Assembly (NCBI GenBank): GCA_028825345.1
Contig: JAPKAJ010000115.1
Location: 1 to 7,049, forward strand
Reading direction: 5' to 3'
From: Arenicellales bacterium
GTDB taxonomy: Bacteria > Pseudomonadota > Gammaproteobacteria > Arenicellales > UBA868
DNA: 7,049 nt
Part shown: piece after piece, positions 5,788 through 7,049 of the stretch
Layout of the letters: each line of letters starts with the position of its first letter
Position numbering within the stretch: the stretch's first letter is position 1
Made by a program: the position numbers and the translations under genes
The notes under the pieces: model-generated
What the model was told of the DNA's origin: nothing
Database searches by the model: none
The model's input: only the letters and a program-made list of their open reading frames with translations

Positions 5788-6950
5788 GCGGCTCGGTAGA
5801 ACGCGGCTTCGACGCAGCTGAATTCGAGCAACGCACCGCGTTCGCCCAGCAGGCAATGCATGACGCCAAGGTCGATGCAATACTTGTGACTACCGAAGCT
5901 GAGATCCGCTATTTCAGCGGCTTTCATACGCAGTTCTTCGAAAGCCCGACACGGCCATGGTTTCTGGTAGTACCAGCCACAGGAAAACCGATCGCCGTGA
6001 TTCCCCAGATTGGTGCGGGCGGCATGGCCGCGACCTGGATAGACGATATTCACACCTGGCCATCGCCAAGGCCAAAAGACGACGGCATCTCGCTGCTGGC
6101 AGAGGTGATCACAGCACTGCCTGCGCGCTTTGGCCGCCTGGGCTTGCCTCTGGGGCCAGAGAGCGTCCTGCGCATGCCAGCGGGTGATGCGCAGCGTCTA
6201 ATAGACAGCATATCGCTTGAAGCCATCGATTGTGCCGAGCTGCTGCTACGCCAACGCTTCATCAAGTCGCCAGCTGAGATCGAAAAAATACGCCAGGCCT
6301 GTCAGATCACCTCCGGTGCCTTCGAGGCCCTTCCCGAACACACCCACATCGGCGACTCGGAGATTGAAATCAGTCGGCGGATGCGGATTGATCTGCTCAA
6401 CCGCGGCGCGGACAGCACGCCTTTTCTCGTAGCCGGCTCAGGTGCGGGTGGTTACGACAGTATCATCATGGGCCCAACAGATCGCATTCCTGAACCCGGC
6501 GATGTGCTGATTATCGATACCGGCACGGTATTCGATGGCTACTTTTGTGATTTTGACCGCAACTTCGGCTTTGGCCAAATCGCCGATGACACTCACCACG
6601 CCAACGCGGCCGTTCACCAAGCGCTGGATGCCGGTTTCGTTGCCGCGCATCCCGGTGCGCGAATGTGCGAGGTCTGGGCCGCCATGTGGCAGGTGCTGGA
6701 GGATCACGGTGCACTGGGTAACAGTATCGGCCGTATGGGTCATGGCCTGGGGATGCTGCTGACCGAATGGCCTTCGATACATCCCGATGATCAAAACGTC
6801 CTCGAACCGGGCGCAGTCATAACGCTTGAACCTGGCATGATCTTCGCGGCCGGCCGGCAACTGGTGCACGAGGAAAACATTGTTATTACCGAAAACGGCG
6901 CTGAATACCTGACCCGCCGAGCACCGCCTGAGATCCCCGTCATTCGTTAA
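5784..6950 (+). CDS. M24 family metallopeptidase (Xaa-Pro peptidase-like)
   Basis: The 388-residue product has the two-domain M24B layout: a creatinase-type N-terminal domain (about 12-150) and a pita-bread catalytic domain (about 160-375). All five metal ligands are present: D245 in IIDTGTVFDGYF, D256 in CDFDRNFGFG, H320 in GHGLGMLL, E349 in LEPGMIF and E364 in HEENIVIT, so it should bind two metal ions and be active. M24 enzymes include proline dipeptidases, aminopeptidase P, creatinase and ectoine hydrolase (DoeA/EutD), so the substrate may be a dipeptide or another amide. RYFSGFHTQFFESPTRPWF (42-60) does not look like the DoeA pattern I know, so I do not call it ectoine hydrolase. It has no signal peptide, so it is cytoplasmic. 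The start overlaps the lyase stop by four bases (ATGA). Releasing the amino acid used by the rest of the operon is a likely role (inference). Confidence 0.88.
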   Translation: MSGSVERGFDAAEFEQRTAFAQQAMHDAKVDAILVTTEAEIRYFSGFHTQFFESPTRPWFLVVPATGKPIAVIPQIGAGGMAATWIDDIHTWPSPRPKDDGISLLAEVITALPARFGRLGLPLGPESVLRMPAGDAQRLIDSISLEAIDCAELLLRQRFIKSPAEIEKIRQACQITSGAFEALPEHTHIGDSEIEISRRMRIDLLNRGADSTPFLVAGSGAGGYDSIIMGPTDRIPEPGDVLIIDTGTVFDGYFCDFDRNFGFGQIADDTHHANAAVHQALDAGFVAAHPGARMCEVWAAMWQVLEDHGALGNSIGRMGHGLGMLLTEWPSIHPDDQNVLEPGAVITLEPGMIFAAGRQLVHEENIVITENGAEYLTRRAPPEIPVIR

Positions 6951-6967
6951 CGCTCTCGCCCGAACCT

Positions 6968-6999
6968 CTTTAACCTGATACGGTCGTACTGAAGTTAAG
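6968..6999 (+). other. Imperfect inverted repeat downstream of the M24 gene
   Basis: CTTTAAC (6968-6974) pairs with GTTAAG (6994-6999) with one bulge, and TAC (6979-6981) pairs with GTA (6986-6988) around a four-base loop; the middle of the stem has mismatches. No T-run follows, so it is not a clear terminator. The rest of 6951-7049 shows no start codon with a ribosome site and no recognisable gene. Confidence 0.2.
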
Positions 7000-7049
7000 C
7001 ACGAACATTCTGGTAAACACCAAAGCCGGCAGAGGACGAGCGAGCGCAC

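Noticed and set aside
1375..6950. Straight assignment as an ectoine-degradation operon
   Set aside because: The EutA-like protein and an M24 enzyme fit in part, but the lyase is DpaL-like, the M24 sequence is not DoeA-like as far as I can judge, and no deacetylase is visible.
6438..7049. Minus-strand frame open at the right edge
   Set aside because: Almost all of it is antisense to the M24 catalytic domain; the 99 bases outside that gene are too short to support a separate gene.

Overview
The window reads as part of a catabolic locus in a moderately GC-rich Gram-negative bacterium, probably a proteobacterium. That guess rests on the DadA-type dehydrogenase, the Opp/Dpp-type transporter ATPase and tight operon spacing with Shine-Dalgarno sites; no marker gene fixes the taxon. 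Every supported gene is on the + strand. There is no rRNA, tRNA, CRISPR array, insertion sequence or phage gene.

Layout: the left edge (2-499) holds the C-terminal half of an oligopeptide/dipeptide ABC transporter ATPase. Its frame has no stop codon and runs straight into a short-chain dehydrogenase (SDR, 500-1237), which still has its own Shine-Dalgarno site and ATG. The SDR has leucine where the catalytic tyrosine should be. A 137-base gap, the only sizeable one between genes, follows. Then comes a compact six-gene run: RidA-family deaminase (1375-1728), DadA-like FAD amino acid dehydrogenase (1745-3004), EutA/maleate-isomerase-like Asp/Glu racemase superfamily protein (3004-3795), class I glutamine amidotransferase (3822-4532), diaminopropionate ammonia-lyase-like PLP enzyme (4549-5787) and M24 metallopeptidase (5784-6950). 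Spacings are 16, -1, 26, 16 and -4 bases, so they are very likely one transcript. The last 99 bases hold no recognisable gene.

How they may work together (inference): a small peptide or amide-linked amino acid enters through the transporter. The M24 hydrolase, and perhaps the amidotransferase-fold hydrolase, releases the amino acid. The racemase-fold protein and DadA-like enzyme handle stereochemistry or oxidise a D-amino acid to an imine and then a keto acid. The PLP lyase converts a 2,3-diamino acid to pyruvate and ammonia. RidA clears the reactive imine and aminoacrylate intermediates. The set resembles the ectoine-utilisation eut/doe gene set in its enzyme folds (EutA-like protein, fold-II PLP lyase, M24 hydrolase). 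However, it uses a DpaL-type lyase and a different M24 branch, and no ectoine deacetylase or ornithine-cyclodeaminase-like gene is visible. The true substrate is unknown and is the most interesting open question here.
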